Below, in pieces: positions 17,789-26,093 of a DNA stretch of 41,186 nucleotides. The position numbers and the translations under genes are program-made. Where the stretch lies: NCBI GenBank assembly GCA_030149285.1, contig JASBRU010000001.1, positions 1 to 41,186 of the forward strand, in the 5' to 3' direction. The first letter of the stretch is position 1, and every line of letters starts with the position of its first letter. Source of the DNA: Flavobacteriales bacterium. Lineage in GTDB: Bacteria; Bacteroidota; Bacteroidia; Flavobacteriales; JASBRU01. Under the pieces are notes generated by a model. It was not told the DNA's origin, did not search any database, and saw nothing but the letters and a program-made list of their open reading frames with translations.

Positions 17789-17864
17789 TATATTTGACGA
17801 ATAGTTTTTTGAATTATTAATTAAACATTTACGCCGTAATACTCATACATGTTTAGGAGTATTA
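17789..17864 (+). promoter_or_regulatory. Candidate promoter and operator of the HMG-CoA reductase operon
   Basis: A TATATTTG box (17789-17796) fits the Bacteroidota -7 consensus TAnnTTTG. Downstream, a perfect dyad taatactc (17837-17844)-N12-gagtatta (17857-17864) ends 20 bp before the ATG at 17885. The dyad lies in the 5' leader and could be a repressor operator or an RNA hairpin. No clear -33 TTG is visible. Confidence 0.4.
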
Positions 17865-17884
17865 AAATTTAAATACAAAATATT

Positions 17885-19078
17885 ATGAAAAATACTACTT
17901 CTACCTCTGTTACATCAGCAGATTATATACCCTCAGATAATTACACAAAAGAAGGACAAGAAGAACGAATTGCTTTTTTAAAAGAAAAGACCTACAACTC
18001 TTTTAACTACTTGTCTGGCACAAAAAGCTTTGATAACCATGAAGGTTTAAAGGGTAATATAGAACGTTACATAGGTATGAGTCAAATTCCTACCGGAGTT
18101 ATTGGTCCTTTGTTAATTAATGGAGCTCATGCATCCGGAGATTTTTATGTTCCATTAGCTACAACAGAAGGTGCATTAATAGCCTCATATAACAGAGGTG
18201 TTAAAGCTTGCAGAATGGCGGGGGGTATAAATGCCTTTTGCCTAAATGAAGGTGTACAACGTAGTCCCTTTTTTAAGTTTAATGATACTGCTACTGCATT
18301 AGAGTTTGTAAAATGGTGCTACCTACAGGTTTCTACTTTTAAAGAGATAACAAATAAAGTAAGTAATTATGCTCAACTACAAGACTTACGTGCAAATATT
18401 GAGGGAAACAGTATCATCTTGGTTTTTCAGTACACTACAGGCGATGCATCCGGGCAAAACATGGTAACAATTTGTACAGATGCTATATGTAACTATATAC
18501 TAGAAAACACTCCTACGCAGCCTAATACTTGGTATGTAGAGAGTAACTATTCTGGAGATAAAAAAGCGACAGCATTGGCATTTAGCAACGTAAGAGGGAA
18601 AAAAGTTACAAGTGAGGTTTCATTACCCAGAAACATTGTAGAAGAAGTATTAAAAACAACACCTGAAAAAATAGCTAACTATTGGCAATCATCAACCTTA
18701 GCTGCTGTACAAAGCGGAGCTATTGGAGCGCAAGGACATGTTGCAAATGGCCTAGCCGCTTTATTTATTGCCACAGGGCAAGACGTTGCATGTGTGTCTG
18801 AATCTGCAATGGGCTTAACCAGAATGGAGGTTCAGAGCAGCGGAAACTTATATGTAGCCGTAACATTACCAAACCTTATTGTAGGTACTGTTGGCGGAGG
18901 AACCGGCTTACCAACCCAAAAAGAAGCATTAGAAATGATTGATTGTTTTGGTAAAGGAAAAGCACAAAAGTTTGCCGAAATATGCGGAGGCTTGGCTCTT
19001 GCAGGAGAACTTTCTATAGCTGCTGCACTTTCTGCAGGGCATTTTACTAGTGCACACCAAAACCTTGGAAGAAAATAA
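17885..19078 (+). CDS. Class I-type HMG-CoA reductase
   Basis: NADPH-dependent four-electron reduction of a 3-hydroxy-3-methylglutaryl-CoA-like thioester to the alcohol (mevalonate). The 397-residue soluble protein has the class I signatures without the eukaryotic membrane domain: GLKGNIERYIGMSQIPTGVIGP (substrate entry, ~54-74), T93-T-E95-G-A-L, the cofactor motif G186-D-A-S-G-Q-N-M193 (DAMGMNM in animals), S-G-D-K226-K, G-Q-D300-V-A, GTVGGGTGLPTQ (335-345) and H391 near the C-terminus. All four catalytic residues (E95, K226, D300, H391) are present, so it should be active. It heads an operon with a polyprenol-kinase-like gene 27 bp downstream. Whether it serves the ordinary mevalonate pathway or a special product is open. 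Confidence 0.9.
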   Translation: MKNTTSTSVTSADYIPSDNYTKEGQEERIAFLKEKTYNSFNYLSGTKSFDNHEGLKGNIERYIGMSQIPTGVIGPLLINGAHASGDFYVPLATTEGALIASYNRGVKACRMAGGINAFCLNEGVQRSPFFKFNDTATALEFVKWCYLQVSTFKEITNKVSNYAQLQDLRANIEGNSIILVFQYTTGDASGQNMVTICTDAICNYILENTPTQPNTWYVESNYSGDKKATALAFSNVRGKKVTSEVSLPRNIVEEVLKTTPEKIANYWQSSTLAAVQSGAIGAQGHVANGLAALFIATGQDVACVSESAMGLTRMEVQSSGNLYVAVTLPNLIVGTVGGGTGLPTQKEALEMIDCFGKGKAQKFAEICGGLALAGELSIAAALSAGHFTSAHQNLGRK

Positions 19079-19105
19079 CTAAACCACAGTTATAAAGATA
19101 AAAGT

Positions 19106-19801
19106 ATGACTATAGATATTAGAAATACAATTTTACTAGCAGGTGCATTTTTGCTACTTTTTGCTATTGGCGAATTACTCTATCATAAACTAAAAGTAAA
19201 AGCAGAACTCAGTAGAAAGTTTGTACATATACTTACCGGCTTTTTAACAATGTTGTTTCCGCCTTTAATTGATAACCATTGGCTGGTACTGGCATTATGC
19301 AGTTCATTTTTACTCATATTATTAGTAAGCATGCGTTTTGGCTTACTTCCATCTATAAATGCAGTAAACAGAAAAACCGTTGGCAGTATCTTATACCCTA
19401 TTATTGTATATGGCTGCTACTTAATATTTAATCATTATCAAAATTATCTCTTTTACTATATCCCTATTCTCATTTTGGCTATAGCAGATCCAATGGCTGA
19501 ATTGGTGGGCAAAAGCCTACCATATGGCAAGTACAAAGTGCTTGGACATACAAAAACCATTATGGGTAGTACTGCTTTTTTTATAACTGCTACTATTACA
19601 AGTTTTGTAATACTACAGTTAAATACTGAAGCGGCATACACATCTACCTTACTTATAGCAACAGCTACAGGCTTGGTTACAACTGTTGCCGAAGGCTTAG
19701 GACAAAAGGGTTATGACAATATAACTATACCCGGCTCTGCAGTTGTATTACTCTATCTATTTATAAAAAACACTGATTTACTTGAAGTTATACCTAATTA
19801 A
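19106..19801 (+). CDS. Dolichol/phytol kinase-like membrane protein
   Basis: A 231-residue polytopic membrane protein of the SEC59/VTE5/DGK1 family, which phosphorylates lipid alcohols using CTP. Motifs: S36-R37-K38-F-V-H41 in the second segment; TVGSILYP (91-98); LAIAD128-P-M-AELVG; H-T-K150-T-IMGSTAFF; E196-G-L-G; and D204-N-I-T-I-P near the C-terminus. About seven membrane helices are predicted by eye. It lies 27 bp after the HMG-CoA reductase and 2 bp before a CDP-alcohol phosphotransferase, so it probably phosphorylates an isoprenoid, diacylglycerol or related alcohol in the same pathway. Which alcohol cannot be read from the sequence. Confidence 0.82.
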   Translation: MTIDIRNTILLAGAFLLLFAIGELLYHKLKVKAELSRKFVHILTGFLTMLFPPLIDNHWLVLALCSSFLLILLVSMRFGLLPSINAVNRKTVGSILYPIIVYGCYLIFNHYQNYLFYYIPILILAIADPMAELVGKSLPYGKYKVLGHTKTIMGSTAFFITATITSFVILQLNTEAAYTSTLLIATATGLVTTVAEGLGQKGYDNITIPGSAVVLLYLFIKNTDLLEVIPN

Positions 19802-19803
19802 TT

Positions 19804-20385
19804 ATGACAACCGAAAAGAAATTTCCAATTACTATTCCCAATATATTATCCAGCTATAGGATACTTGTTTTTCCTTTACTTATGTACTTTGCATTAAGTG
19901 GAAACGAAAAGTTATTTGCCATTTTTTTAATCATCAACCTAGTAACAGATGTATTGGATGGCTTTATTGCTAGAAACTTTAATCAGCAAACCGCCATTGG
20001 TGCCAGATTAGACTCTATTGGAGATATTGGTACTTATATAGCTGCATTTACGGGCGTATATGTATTTAAGTGGGATATCATTAGCCAGCACTCTACTCCA
20101 ATATTTGCATTTCTATTCTTTTACATACTTTTTTACATCGTTTCTTTTATGAAATTCAAAAAAGTTCCCAGTTTACACCTATATTCTTTTAAAACATGCG
20201 GCTACGTACAAGGCATTTTCTTTTTAGTGTTATTTACTACCGGCTTTCAACTGTGGTTTTATTATTTAGCCATGGCTTGGGGAATAATAGCTTGCATAGA
20301 AGAACTAATAGTTATTCTTGTATTAAAGGAGTTGAAATCTGATGTAAGAAGTATTTATTTTATACTTAAAGAGGACAATAAATGA
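19804..20385 (+). CDS. CDP-alcohol phosphatidyltransferase family protein
   Basis: A 193-residue membrane enzyme with the complete family motif: D49-V-L-D52-G53-F-I-A56-R57, eight residues, G66-A-R-L-D70-S-I-G-D74. It transfers a phospho-alcohol group between a CDP-activated alcohol and a second alcohol, as in PgsA, PssA or cardiolipin synthases. About six helices are evident. It is 2 bp after the kinase-like gene and overlaps the CdsA-like gene by 4 bp, so the three are translationally linked. The acceptor is not predictable; residence in an operon with its own kinase and cytidylyltransferase argues for a dedicated lipid rather than the housekeeping phosphatidylglycerol route. Confidence 0.9.
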   Translation: MTTEKKFPITIPNILSSYRILVFPLLMYFALSGNEKLFAIFLIINLVTDVLDGFIARNFNQQTAIGARLDSIGDIGTYIAAFTGVYVFKWDIISQHSTPIFAFLFFYILFYIVSFMKFKKVPSLHLYSFKTCGYVQGIFFLVLFTTGFQLWFYYLAMAWGIIACIEELIVILVLKELKSDVRSIYFILKEDNK

Positions 20386-21089
20386 TTGGACTAATTATAA
20401 AAATATTATTGGTCTTAGCTTGCTTAGGCGGCTTAGGAATTATCATCATTGGTAAAAAAAGACCTCATCAAAAGAAAAGTATACAAGTAAAATATGGAGT
20501 ATACTTACTTATTATAACTTTAATAATAAGTGTAATATACCTTGGCAAAAACTATTACTTGCCACTATTTTACTTGATTATGGCTATTGGTTTTGGCGAG
20601 CTTGTATGGAATGCTATTAAATCAAAATTAAAGCTACATACAGTTCTTATTTCTGTTGCTGTATATGCAGGTATTATCTATTTATTTACAACTAAACTAC
20701 TTTTAGGAAAAAGTGAAATTTTAATTATTACCTACTTTATCATCTTAATATTTGATGCATTTAGCCAAATATCGGGGCAATTGTTTGGCAAAAAAGCCAT
20801 TTCTAAAATTAGTCCTTCAAAAACTTGGGGTGGCTTAATAGGCGGTTTTTGTGTAACACTTACAGTACTGTTGGTTTTAGGCAGCTTCACAACCGAAAAC
20901 TACTGGTACTGGCTGTACTTATATGCTGTAATGGTTATGGTTAGTGGTTTTATTGGCGACTTACTAGCATCTTGGTTTAAGCGTATTTGTGGTATAAAAG
21001 ACTACTCTAATTTAATACCGGGGCATGGCGGGGTATTAGACCGATTTGATAGCCTATTGGCCACCGGTTTATTTTTTATCTTAAAATAA
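20382..21089 (+). CDS. CdsA-type CTP:phosphatidate cytidylyltransferase
   Basis: A 235-residue polytopic membrane protein with the CDP-diglyceride synthetase signature near the C-terminus: S-W-F-K-R, then K-D, then P-G-H-G-G-V-L-D-R-F-D (roughly 197-223). Other family elements are LIFDAFSQISGQLFGKK and ISPSKTWGG. It activates phosphatidate or another lipid phosphate with CTP. It starts inside the stop of the CDP-alcohol transferase (ATGA overlap) and closes the operon. At 235 residues it is shorter at the N-terminus than E. coli CdsA (285). Together with the kinase and the transferase it provides a phosphorylate-activate-transfer series. Confidence 0.9.
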   Translation: MIGLIIKILLVLACLGGLGIIIIGKKRPHQKKSIQVKYGVYLLIITLIISVIYLGKNYYLPLFYLIMAIGFGELVWNAIKSKLKLHTVLISVAVYAGIIYLFTTKLLLGKSEILIITYFIILIFDAFSQISGQLFGKKAISKISPSKTWGGLIGGFCVTLTVLLVLGSFTTENYWYWLYLYAVMVMVSGFIGDLLASWFKRICGIKDYSNLIPGHGGVLDRFDSLLATGLFFILK

Positions 21090-21170
21090 AAAAAGCCCGT
21101 AAAATCGAGCTTTAGAGGGGAAAGTTGTGAACGCGACAGGATTCGAACCTGTGACCGTCTGCTTAGAAGG
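21085..21170. repeat. Left copy of 86-bp direct repeat (att-like), with 3' tRNA-Arg fragment
   Basis: This copy matches 27614-27699 at 84 of 86 positions (differences at 21115 and 21117). It contains the tRNA-Arg terminator hairpin (21092-21113) and the 3' part of tRNA-Arg(UCU) from the discriminator base (21128) to the anticodon loop (21170), where identity stops abruptly. It is the remnant left at the far end of an element inserted in a tRNA 3' half. Confidence 0.88.
21128..21170 (-). pseudogene. tRNA-Arg(UCU) 3' fragment
   Basis: 43 nt are identical to the 3' half of the intact tRNA-Arg at 27657-27730: T arm, variable loop and the 3' side of the anticodon arm through the loop. The 5' half is missing and replaced by unrelated AT-rich sequence, so it cannot fold as a tRNA. 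Confidence 0.9.
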
Positions 21171-21210
21171 AGTAAATCTATAATTTATATGTTTATCAAT
21201 ATATTACTTT

Positions 21211-21235
21211 TAGTGTCACTATAATTATATAGTGA
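21211..21235. promoter_or_regulatory. Candidate operator ahead of the efflux operon
   Basis: A perfect dyad tcactata-atta-tatagtga (21216-21235) overlaps a second small dyad tagtg-t-cacta (21211-21221), giving three TAGTG-type half sites in alternating orientation. It is 47 bp before the ATG at 21283. Efflux operons are often controlled by TetR-family repressors binding such dyads; no regulator gene is present in the insert. Confidence 0.5.
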
Positions 21236-21282
21236 GATATATTTGTTGTTATCACACATCTTACATAGCTTTGTCGGCAATT

Positions 21283-21678
21283 ATGCAAAAATCATTGTTT
21301 AAATATTTTCTTTTAGCATTTACGCTATTTATTGCTGGGTATAACCATCTGTATGCTGAGGTTAACACAGAAGGGGTTGAAGCAACCATTCCTAACCTAG
21401 AAAATAATGACTATGATTACTTCCACCCTTTTTCATTTGACTCTGAAAAAACACTTCATATTGAAGCTATAGAAATTGAGGACGAGGATGAAGATGAGAA
21501 AAAGAAAAAGTCTGCTACACATAAACTGCAGAACAACAGTTTTCAAATAGGAGGCTTATCAAGCCAAGCTTTTAAAAACTTTACCTTATATCCGCAAAGC
21601 TATTCTGCTTATACAGGATATTTAAATTTCACCACCTCACTCAACAGGTGTGTTTCTTTCCAAGTATTTAGGTTATGA
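21283..21678 (+). CDS. Small secreted acidic protein of unknown function
   Basis: A 131-residue product read from the ATG at 21283, which gives a proper signal peptide (MQKSLFKYFLLAFTLFIAGYNHLYA); the longer in-frame start at 21232 would add a non-hydrophobic extension. An acidic/basic run (EIEDEDEDEKKKKS) precedes a C-terminal half with IGGLSSQAFKNFTLYPQSYSAYTGYLNF. No family is recognised. It is the first gene of the tRNA-Arg insert, 140 bp before the efflux adaptor. The gap holds a hairpin (arms cataagt/acttatg and cagg/cctg, ~21684-21720) without a T tract, so transcription may continue into the efflux genes. Confidence 0.5.
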   Translation: MQKSLFKYFLLAFTLFIAGYNHLYAEVNTEGVEATIPNLENNDYDYFHPFSFDSEKTLHIEAIEIEDEDEDEKKKKSATHKLQNNSFQIGGLSSQAFKNFTLYPQSYSAYTGYLNFTTSLNRCVSFQVFRL

Positions 21679-21818
21679 AAATCATAAGTCAGGCGCATTA
21701 AGCACCTGATTACTTATGAATATGTATGCGTCATTTTAGTGATGTATTAGGCGTACTGTATCTATTTACGCCATCCAGCTATTGTAAATCATTCAATTAC
21801 TTAATAGATAAAACAATT

Positions 21819-22901
21819 ATGAATAAGTTATTCGTATTCATTAGTGCCGCTGCACTTATGTTGAATACAGGTTGTGGCCATAAAAAAGAGCACCACAGAG
21901 AATCATCAACGTTTTTAGTAACAAGCGCCTTAAATAAAGACACATCTCTTACTAAAGAATATGTATGCCAAATTCACTCAATACAACACATAGAGTTAAG
22001 AGCCCAAGAGAGAGGGTTTGTACAAAAAATATATGTTGATGAGGGGCAATTTGTAAAAGAGGGCGAATTATTGTTTCAAATTATGCCCAAACTATTTCAA
22101 GCGGAGTATAATAAGGCAAAAGCTGAAGCTGACTTTGCTGAAATAGAATATTTAAACACAAAAAAGCTTGCTGATAGCAACATTGTAGCTCCGAATGAGC
22201 TAGCTATGGCTCAGGCTAAATATGATAAAGCTAAAGCCGAGTTAGAGTTAGCCCAAGTTCACCTTGGGTTTACCCAAATACGTGCTCCTTTTGATGGATA
22301 TATAGACCGTTTTCATGTAAGACTTGGAAGCCTTGTTGATGAAGGAGAGTTACTTACCAGCTTATCTGATAACAGTAAGATGTGGGTTTACTTCAATGTC
22401 CCTGAAGCAGAATATCTCAACTACATGACTAGAATTAACAATGATAGTCTTATCAGTGTAAAGCTAGAAATGGCAAATGGGAAGTTATTTGAATATCCTG
22501 GGTTAGTTGAAGCTATAGAAGCTGACTTTAATAACGAAACCGGTAATATTCCTTTCCGTGCAACCTTCCCTAACCCAAAGGGGCTTTTGAGACACGGTGA
22601 AACAGGAAACATCTTAATGACCAAGCCATTAAAGGGTGCTTTATTAATACCCCAAAAAGCCACTTTTGAAGTATTAGACAAGAAGTATGTGTTTTTAGTA
22701 GATGAGGATAATAAAATAGAGTCTAAAGAAATAACGATAGGTGCAGAAATTCCGCACTTATATTCAATAACAAACGGTTTAGGTAAAGACGATAAGTTCC
22801 TTTTAGAGGGCTTACGACTAGTGAAAAGAGGCGAAGAAATTGAGTATGAATACGAAAAGCCTGATTCTGTTTATAGCCACTTAGAGCTATATGCAGAATA
22901 G
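21819..22901 (+). CDS. RND efflux periplasmic adaptor (HlyD/MFP family), lipoprotein
   Basis: A membrane fusion protein linking the inner-membrane pump to the outer-membrane channel. The ATG at 21819 gives a lipoprotein signal (MNKLFVFISAAALMLNTGC, acylated at C19); the upstream start at 21726 would bury it. Features over 360 residues: barrel-sandwich/lipoyl halves (VQKIYVDEGQFVKEGELLFQI and HLGFTQIRAPFDGYIDRFHVRLGSLVDEGELL), an alpha-hairpin coiled coil between them (AEYNKAKAEADFAEIEYLNTKKLADSN...KAKAELELAQ), a beta-barrel and a membrane-proximal domain (LLIPQKATFEVLDKKYVFLVDEDNKI). It is 24 bp before the pump gene. The order adaptor-pump-channel is that of an AcrAB/MexAB-OprM type operon. 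Confidence 0.93.
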   Translation: MNKLFVFISAAALMLNTGCGHKKEHHRESSTFLVTSALNKDTSLTKEYVCQIHSIQHIELRAQERGFVQKIYVDEGQFVKEGELLFQIMPKLFQAEYNKAKAEADFAEIEYLNTKKLADSNIVAPNELAMAQAKYDKAKAELELAQVHLGFTQIRAPFDGYIDRFHVRLGSLVDEGELLTSLSDNSKMWVYFNVPEAEYLNYMTRINNDSLISVKLEMANGKLFEYPGLVEAIEADFNNETGNIPFRATFPNPKGLLRHGETGNILMTKPLKGALLIPQKATFEVLDKKYVFLVDEDNKIESKEITIGAEIPHLYSITNGLGKDDKFLLEGLRLVKRGEEIEYEYEKPDSVYSHLELYAE

Positions 22902-22925
22902 AACCGTAAACAAAATATAAAACTG

Positions 22926-25900
22926 ATGTTTAAAAAATTCATACACAGACCGGTACTAGCAATAGTAATATCGGTCATAATCGTTTTTGTAGGTTCGTTG
23001 GCTATCAAGCAGCTTCCAATTTCGCAATTCCCACAAATTGCACCTACAACAGTAAACATATTTATAGCATACCCCGGCGCCAGTGCAGATGTATTAGTGA
23101 AGTCTACATTGATAACATTAGAAAACTCTATCAATGGTGTACAAGGTATGCGCTATATAGCAACAGATGCTACTAGTGCCGGTGAGGCAACATTAAGGGT
23201 GATATTTGAACCCGGTACAGACCCTAACCAAGCCGTTATTAGGGTTAAGACACGAGTCGACCAAGTAATGCCCTTATTACCAGAGTTAGTTCAGCGTGAG
23301 GGTGTAATCATTACCCCTATACAGCCCAGTATGTTGATGTACGTGAATCTCTACGGTACAGATAAAAGTATGGACGAGAAGTTTCTATACAACTATGCCA
23401 ACGTAAAAATGATTCCGGAAATCAACCGTATCAAAGGTGTTGCCAGATCACAAATATTGGGTAGTAGACGCTATGCAATGCGTGTATGGCTAAACCCTGA
23501 CCGTATGCGTGCTTACGACATATCCATTGATGAAGTAATGGAGGCTATGGGCGAGCAAAGTATTGTTGGTCGTCCGGGTAGATTAGGTAGAAGCTCTGGT
23601 ATTCAAGCACAATCGCTAGAATATGTGCTCACATATAAAGGTAGATTTAATGAACCTGAAGAATATGAAGGCATCATTATACGTGCCAATGCCGAAGGGG
23701 AAAGTATTCATTTAGGAGACATTGCCCGAGTTGAGCTAGGTAGTGAGTTTTTTGATATCTACTCTAACCTAGATGGAAAACCATCAGCTGCCATTGTTCT
23801 TAAACAAAACTATGGTAGTAATGCCAGCGAAGTAATTAAAGAGGTGAAAAGTAAGCTGAAGGAAATGAAGCAAGACTTTCCTCCGGGAATGGATTATAAA
23901 ATCAGCTACGATGTATCCAACTTCTTAGATGCTTCTACCGAGCAGGTAGTTCATACCTTACGAGATGCATTTATTTTGGTAGCCATAGTAGTATTTATTT
24001 TCCTTGGTGATTGGCGTTCTACTTTAATTCCAATTTTAGCAGTACCTGTATCATTAATTGGGGCCTTTTTTGTAATTCAAATTTTTGGACTATCAATTAA
24101 CCTGGTTACATTATTTGCCCTTGTACTGGCTATTGGTATTGTAGTAGATGATGCTATTGTGGTTGTGGAAGCTGTACACGCCAAGATGGAAGAACATCCT
24201 CGAATCACCCCATATAAAGCTGTACAAAAGGTACTCGGAGAAATTAGTGGAGCCATATTAGCTATTACAGCTGTAATGGTATCGGTATTCTTACCTATAT
24301 CTTTTATGACAGGACCTGTGGGTACTTTTTACCGACAGTTTTCTATAACTATGGCTAGTTCTATTGTTATTTCTGCATTAATAGCTCTTACACTTACTCC
24401 GGTATTATGTGCTATGTTGTTAAAAAACAATCATGGAAAGCCTAAAAAGAAGAACTTACTAACCAGAGGTTTAGATGGCTTTAATAGTAGCTTTGATAAA
24501 TTAACAGGCAGATACGTAGGTATATTAAAGAGGATAGTAAACAGAAGATGGCTCACTTTTGGTATTCTAGTGGCTTTCTGTTTAGGAATATTCTTTGAAA
24601 GCCAGGTATTACCCTCAGGCTTTATTCCTAGTGAAGACCAAGGTACTATCTATGCTATAATACAAACCCCTCCCGGAGCTACATTAGAAAGAACCAATCA
24701 GGTATCACAGAAGCTTCAAAAAATCTGTGAAGAAGTAGATGGTGTAGAGTCTGTTTCATCATTGGCAGGTTATGAGATTATGACTGAAGGTAGAGGCTCC
24801 AATGCAGGTACATGCTTAATTAACCTTAAAACATGGTCTGAACGAAAGCACTCTGTTAAAGAAATAATGGAAGAGCTAGAGGAAAAATCAAAAGACCTTG
24901 GTGCCATTGTAGAGTTTTTTGAACCACCTGCAATTCCGGGCTTTGGTTCCTCAGGTGGTTTTTCATTGCGTTTATTGGATAAAACTACAAGTACAGATTA
25001 TCACGAGTTTGACAAAATAAACAAACAGTTTATGGAGGACTTGGGTAAACGAGAAGAACTAGCAGGGTTGTTTACCTTTTTTGCTGCTGATTACCCTCAA
25101 TATGAGCTGGTGATAGATAATGAATTAGCCATGCAAAAAGGAGTATCTATAGGTGATGCTATGGAGAACCTTAACATTTTAATAGGTAGTACCTATGAAC
25201 AAGGTTTTATCAAGTTTGATAGGTTCTTTAAAGTATATGTGCAATCAGATCCAAAATTCAGAAGATATCCTTCCGATGTCCTTAACTTATATGTAAGAAA
25301 CGACCATGGCGAAATGGTACCCTACTCTTCTTTTATGAAATTGGAGAAAAAACAAGGGCCAAATGAGATTACTCGATTCAATATGTATAATTCAGCTGCT
25401 ATAAGAGGGCTTCCTGCAAAGGGATATACCTCAGCAGAAGCTATTGAAGCAATACGAGAAGTAGCAGACGAAACCTTACCAAACGGGTTTGATATAGCGT
25501 GGGAAGGTCTGTCTTATGATGAATCCAATAGAGGAAATGAATCCCTTTATGTATTCATAATAGTACTTGTATTTGTTTACTTAGTACTGGCAGCTCAATA
25601 CGAGAGTTTTATTATTCCTATGGCCGTTATTTTTTCATTACCGGTCGGTGTATTTGGCTCATTTGTGTTGCTTAAGCTAATGGGCTTAGATAATGACATC
25701 TATGCACAAATTGGTTTGATAATGCTCGTAGGCCTATTGGGTAAAAACGCTGTACTGATAGTTGAATTTGCTATTCAAAAACATCAAGAAGGTGCTACCA
25801 TTTTAGAAGCAGCAATTGAAGGTGCTAAAGTACGCTTCCGCCCTATTTTGATGACCTCATTTGCTTTTATAGCCGGATTAATTCCACTAATACTTGCATC

Positions 25901-26093
25901 GGGTGCAGGCGCTATTGGTAATAGAACTATAGGGGCTTCTGCTTTAGGAGGGATGTTATTTGGGACAATTTTCGGTGTGGTTATCGTACCCGGGTTGTAC
26001 TACATATTTGCAAAACTAGCAGAAGGTAAAACGCTTATCAAAAATGAAGAAATAAGTCCATTAACAGAAAATTTTGAGGACCATGATAAATAA
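22926..26093 (+). CDS. RND multidrug efflux pump, HAE1 family (AcrB/MexB-like)
   Basis: Proton-driven trimeric inner-membrane pump. The 1055-residue length is normal for HAE1. The proton relay is intact: D408-D409 in LAIGIVVDDAIVVVEA and K940 in GLLGKNAVLIVEFA. Other hallmarks: the N-terminal FIHRPVLAIVISVIIVFVGSLAIKQLPISQFPQIAPTTV, GASADVL in the first periplasmic loop, GDWRSTLIPILAVPVSLIG, and the ALTLTPVLCAMLLK helix. Substrates are probably hydrophobic or amphiphilic drugs, bile salts, solvents or metabolites, but cannot be assigned from sequence. It is the core cargo of the tRNA-Arg insert and overlaps the start of the channel gene by 11 bp. Confidence 0.95.
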   Translation: MFKKFIHRPVLAIVISVIIVFVGSLAIKQLPISQFPQIAPTTVNIFIAYPGASADVLVKSTLITLENSINGVQGMRYIATDATSAGEATLRVIFEPGTDPNQAVIRVKTRVDQVMPLLPELVQREGVIITPIQPSMLMYVNLYGTDKSMDEKFLYNYANVKMIPEINRIKGVARSQILGSRRYAMRVWLNPDRMRAYDISIDEVMEAMGEQSIVGRPGRLGRSSGIQAQSLEYVLTYKGRFNEPEEYEGIIIRANAEGESIHLGDIARVELGSEFFDIYSNLDGKPSAAIVLKQNYGSNASEVIKEVKSKLKEMKQDFPPGMDYKISYDVSNFLDASTEQVVHTLRDAFILVAIVVFIFLGDWRSTLIPILAVPVSLIGAFFVIQIFGLSINLVTLFALVLAIGIVVDDAIVVVEAVHAKMEEHPRITPYKAVQKVLGEISGAILAITAVMVSVFLPISFMTGPVGTFYRQFSITMASSIVISALIALTLTPVLCAMLLKNNHGKPKKKNLLTRGLDGFNSSFDKLTGRYVGILKRIVNRRWLTFGILVAFCLGIFFESQVLPSGFIPSEDQGTIYAIIQTPPGATLERTNQVSQKLQKICEEVDGVESVSSLAGYEIMTEGRGSNAGTCLINLKTWSERKHSVKEIMEELEEKSKDLGAIVEFFEPPAIPGFGSSGGFSLRLLDKTTSTDYHEFDKINKQFMEDLGKREELAGLFTFFAADYPQYELVIDNELAMQKGVSIGDAMENLNILIGSTYEQGFIKFDRFFKVYVQSDPKFRRYPSDVLNLYVRNDHGEMVPYSSFMKLEKKQGPNEITRFNMYNSAAIRGLPAKGYTSAEAIEAIREVADETLPNGFDIAWEGLSYDESNRGNESLYVFIIVLVFVYLVLAAQYESFIIPMAVIFSLPVGVFGSFVLLKLMGLDNDIYAQIGLIMLVGLLGKNAVLIVEFAIQKHQEGATILEAAIEGAKVRFRPILMTSFAFIAGLIPLILASGAGAIGNRTIGASALGGMLFGTIFGVVIVPGLYYIFAKLAEGKTLIKNEEISPLTENFEDHDK

